NCBI GenBank assembly: GCA_945901145.1
Contig: CAMDJY010000112.1
Coordinates: forward strand, 1-5,673
DNA: 5,673 nucleotides
Origin: Legionella genomosp. 1
GTDB taxonomy: Bacteria; Pseudomonadota; Gammaproteobacteria; Legionellales; Legionellaceae
Direction of reading: 5' to 3'
A program made the translations under genes and the position numbers. Positions 4,392-5,673 of the stretch are shown here, piece by piece. Position 1 is the first letter of the stretch; each line of letters starts with the position of its first letter. The notes under the pieces are model-generated. The model was not told the DNA's origin and ran no database searches. It saw only the letters and a program-made list of their open reading frames with translations.

Positions 4392-5673
4392 ATGGCAGTA
4401 TCTGTTGAAACCTTGAGTGGTTTAGAGCGTAAAGTAATCGTATCCGTACCAGCAGAAAAAATTGAAGAAGAAGTTGGATTACGGCTTCTTGATTTAGTTA
4501 AACGCGTTAAGGTTCACGGGTTTCGTCAAGGCAAGGTTCCTCTGCAAGTTGTGAAACAACGTTATACAGAGAGTGTTCGTGATGAAGTCGCACGTGAGTT
4601 AATCCAATCGACGCTTTACGACGCTTTGAAAGAAAATAAATTAACACCCGCAGGTACACCATCTATAGAACCTGGTGTCATCACAGCTGGACAAGATTTT
4701 ACTTATACAGCTTTTTTGGAGGTTTTTCCGGAATTTACCATTCAAGAACTCGAACAGGCAGAAATAGAGCTAAGCTCAGCAGATATCACTGATGAAGATG
4801 TTCATGCACTACTTGAAAAATTGCGTGAGCAAAATAAACAATGGACATCTGTTGAAAGGCCTGTTGTTGAAGGTGACCGTGTTGTGATTGATTTTGAGGG
4901 TTTTATGGATGGTCAATCCATGGAAAACGCACGGGAAAAAGACTACGAGCTTGTTATTGGTTCGGGCACAATGATCGAAGGTTTCGAATCAGGTCTGATT
5001 GGTGCACAGCTGAATGTACCTCATGAACTTCATGTGACTTTTCCTGAGCAATATCAACAGGGATCTTTAGCCGGCAAACCAGCTCAATTTAAAGTGATCG
5101 TTAAAGAGATTCAAGCAGGTGAATTGCCTGAATTGAACGATGCTTTTGCTCTGTTGTTTAAAATTAATGAAGGCGGTATTGAAGCACTAAAGCAAGACAT
5201 TAAGGAAAATATGTCACGAGAGTTAGAGCGCCGTCTAGCGAATATGAATCGGGAAAAAATATTTGATGCCATGCTCGCAATGAATACATTTGATGTGCCT
5301 AATGTATTAGTTGAGCAAGAAATTGGGCATTTAAAGCATGATATGTATCACCGTATTTTTGGCCATGAACACTCTGATCACGAAAAAATCCCTGATTTTC
5401 CAAGAGAATTATTTTTAGATCAGGCAATACGACGTGTTAGAATGGGTTTGTTGTTTGCAGATTATGTTAAAAAGCATAAAATTGAAATTGATCGCACCCG
5501 CGTTGATGCATTTATTTATAAGTTGGCGGAAGCTTATGATGACCCATCAGAATTACAAGCATGGTATCAGGCGAAACCCGAGCGAATGGCTGAAGTAGAA
5601 GCGTTGGTGATGGAAGAAATGGTTGCTGATAAAATGATTGAAAACTCAAAGATTATTATGAAAAAATTGAGTT
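4392..5673 (+). CDS. tig: Trigger factor, ribosome-bound chaperone (3' end cut)
   Basis: Trigger factor binds the ribosome at the exit tunnel, shields nascent chains and has prolyl isomerase activity. The open frame runs to the window edge with 427 codons; E. coli has 432 residues, so about 15 codons are missing. The N-terminal ribosome-binding domain (about 1-110) carries the signature GFRQGKVP at residues 43-50, the same positions as in E. coli. The FKBP-type isomerase domain starts near residue 161 (GDRVVIDFEGFMDG) and ends near VKEIQAGELPEL. The C-terminal helical chaperone arms follow, including LPRELF-like PDFPRELFLDQA and the closing AYDDPSEL segment. The tRNA-Leu gene is just upstream, and the tRNA operon may contribute transcription. 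In related bacteria clpP, clpX and lon often follow tig; these would lie outside the window. Confidence 0.97.
   Translation, partial: MAVSVETLSGLERKVIVSVPAEKIEEEVGLRLLDLVKRVKVHGFRQGKVPLQVVKQRYTESVRDEVARELIQSTLYDALKENKLTPAGTPSIEPGVITAGQDFTYTAFLEVFPEFTIQELEQAEIELSSADITDEDVHALLEKLREQNKQWTSVERPVVEGDRVVIDFEGFMDGQSMENAREKDYELVIGSGTMIEGFESGLIGAQLNVPHELHVTFPEQYQQGSLAGKPAQFKVIVKEIQAGELPELNDAFALLFKINEGGIEALKQDIKENMSRELERRLANMNREKIFDAMLAMNTFDVPNVLVEQEIGHLKHDMYHRIFGHEHSDHEKIPDFPRELFLDQAIRRVRMGLLFADYVKKHKIEIDRTRVDAFIYKLAEAYDDPSELQAWYQAKPERMAEVEALVMEEMVADKMIENSKIIMKKLS

Overview
The window is a piece of ordinary gammaproteobacterial chromosome. Gene order, moderately AT-rich DNA and the look of the proteins suggest the order Legionellales (Legionella/Coxiella-like). 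That placement is inferred from remembered gene order and protein resemblance, not from a search. No phage, insertion sequence, CRISPR array, toxin-antitoxin pair or other accessory module was found, and I do not see a new biological system.

Region 1 (1-2655, + strand) is an envelope-biogenesis operon. It holds the 3' end of bamA (outer-membrane insertase), then skp/ompH (periplasmic chaperone for outer-membrane proteins), fabZ (beta-hydroxyacyl-ACP dehydratase) and lpxA (first acyltransferase of lipid A synthesis). FabZ and LpxA compete for the same 3-hydroxyacyl-ACP pool, one sending it to fatty acids and the other to lipid A. lpxD, which normally lies between skp and fabZ, is absent. A 52-base gap holding a strong hairpin is in its place. 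lpxB, often found after lpxA, is also not here.

Region 2 (2632-3795, - strand) is one gene for a cation diffusion facilitator metal exporter. It has an extra C-terminal segment of about 85 residues, and its 3' end overlaps the end of lpxA by 24 bases.

Region 3 (3796-4336) is a control region followed by four tRNA genes on the + strand: Pro(UGG), Arg(UCU), His(GUG) and Leu(UAG), all with encoded CCA ends. Two good sigma-70 promoters diverge from about 3825-3869. One faces the metal exporter and the other the tRNAs, and their -35 hexamers abut, so two polymerases probably cannot bind at once. The tRNA promoter has a GC-rich discriminator of the kind linked to stringent control.

Region 4 (4392-5673, + strand) is tig (trigger factor), complete except for roughly its last 15 codons. 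It starts 55 bases after tRNA-Leu and could be partly read from the tRNA transcript.

The observations most worth checking are the abutting divergent promoters, the missing lpxD with a hairpin in its place, the unusual LpxA residues (Arg166 at the acyl-chain ruler and Ser92 in place of a conserved His), and the extended transporter tail.
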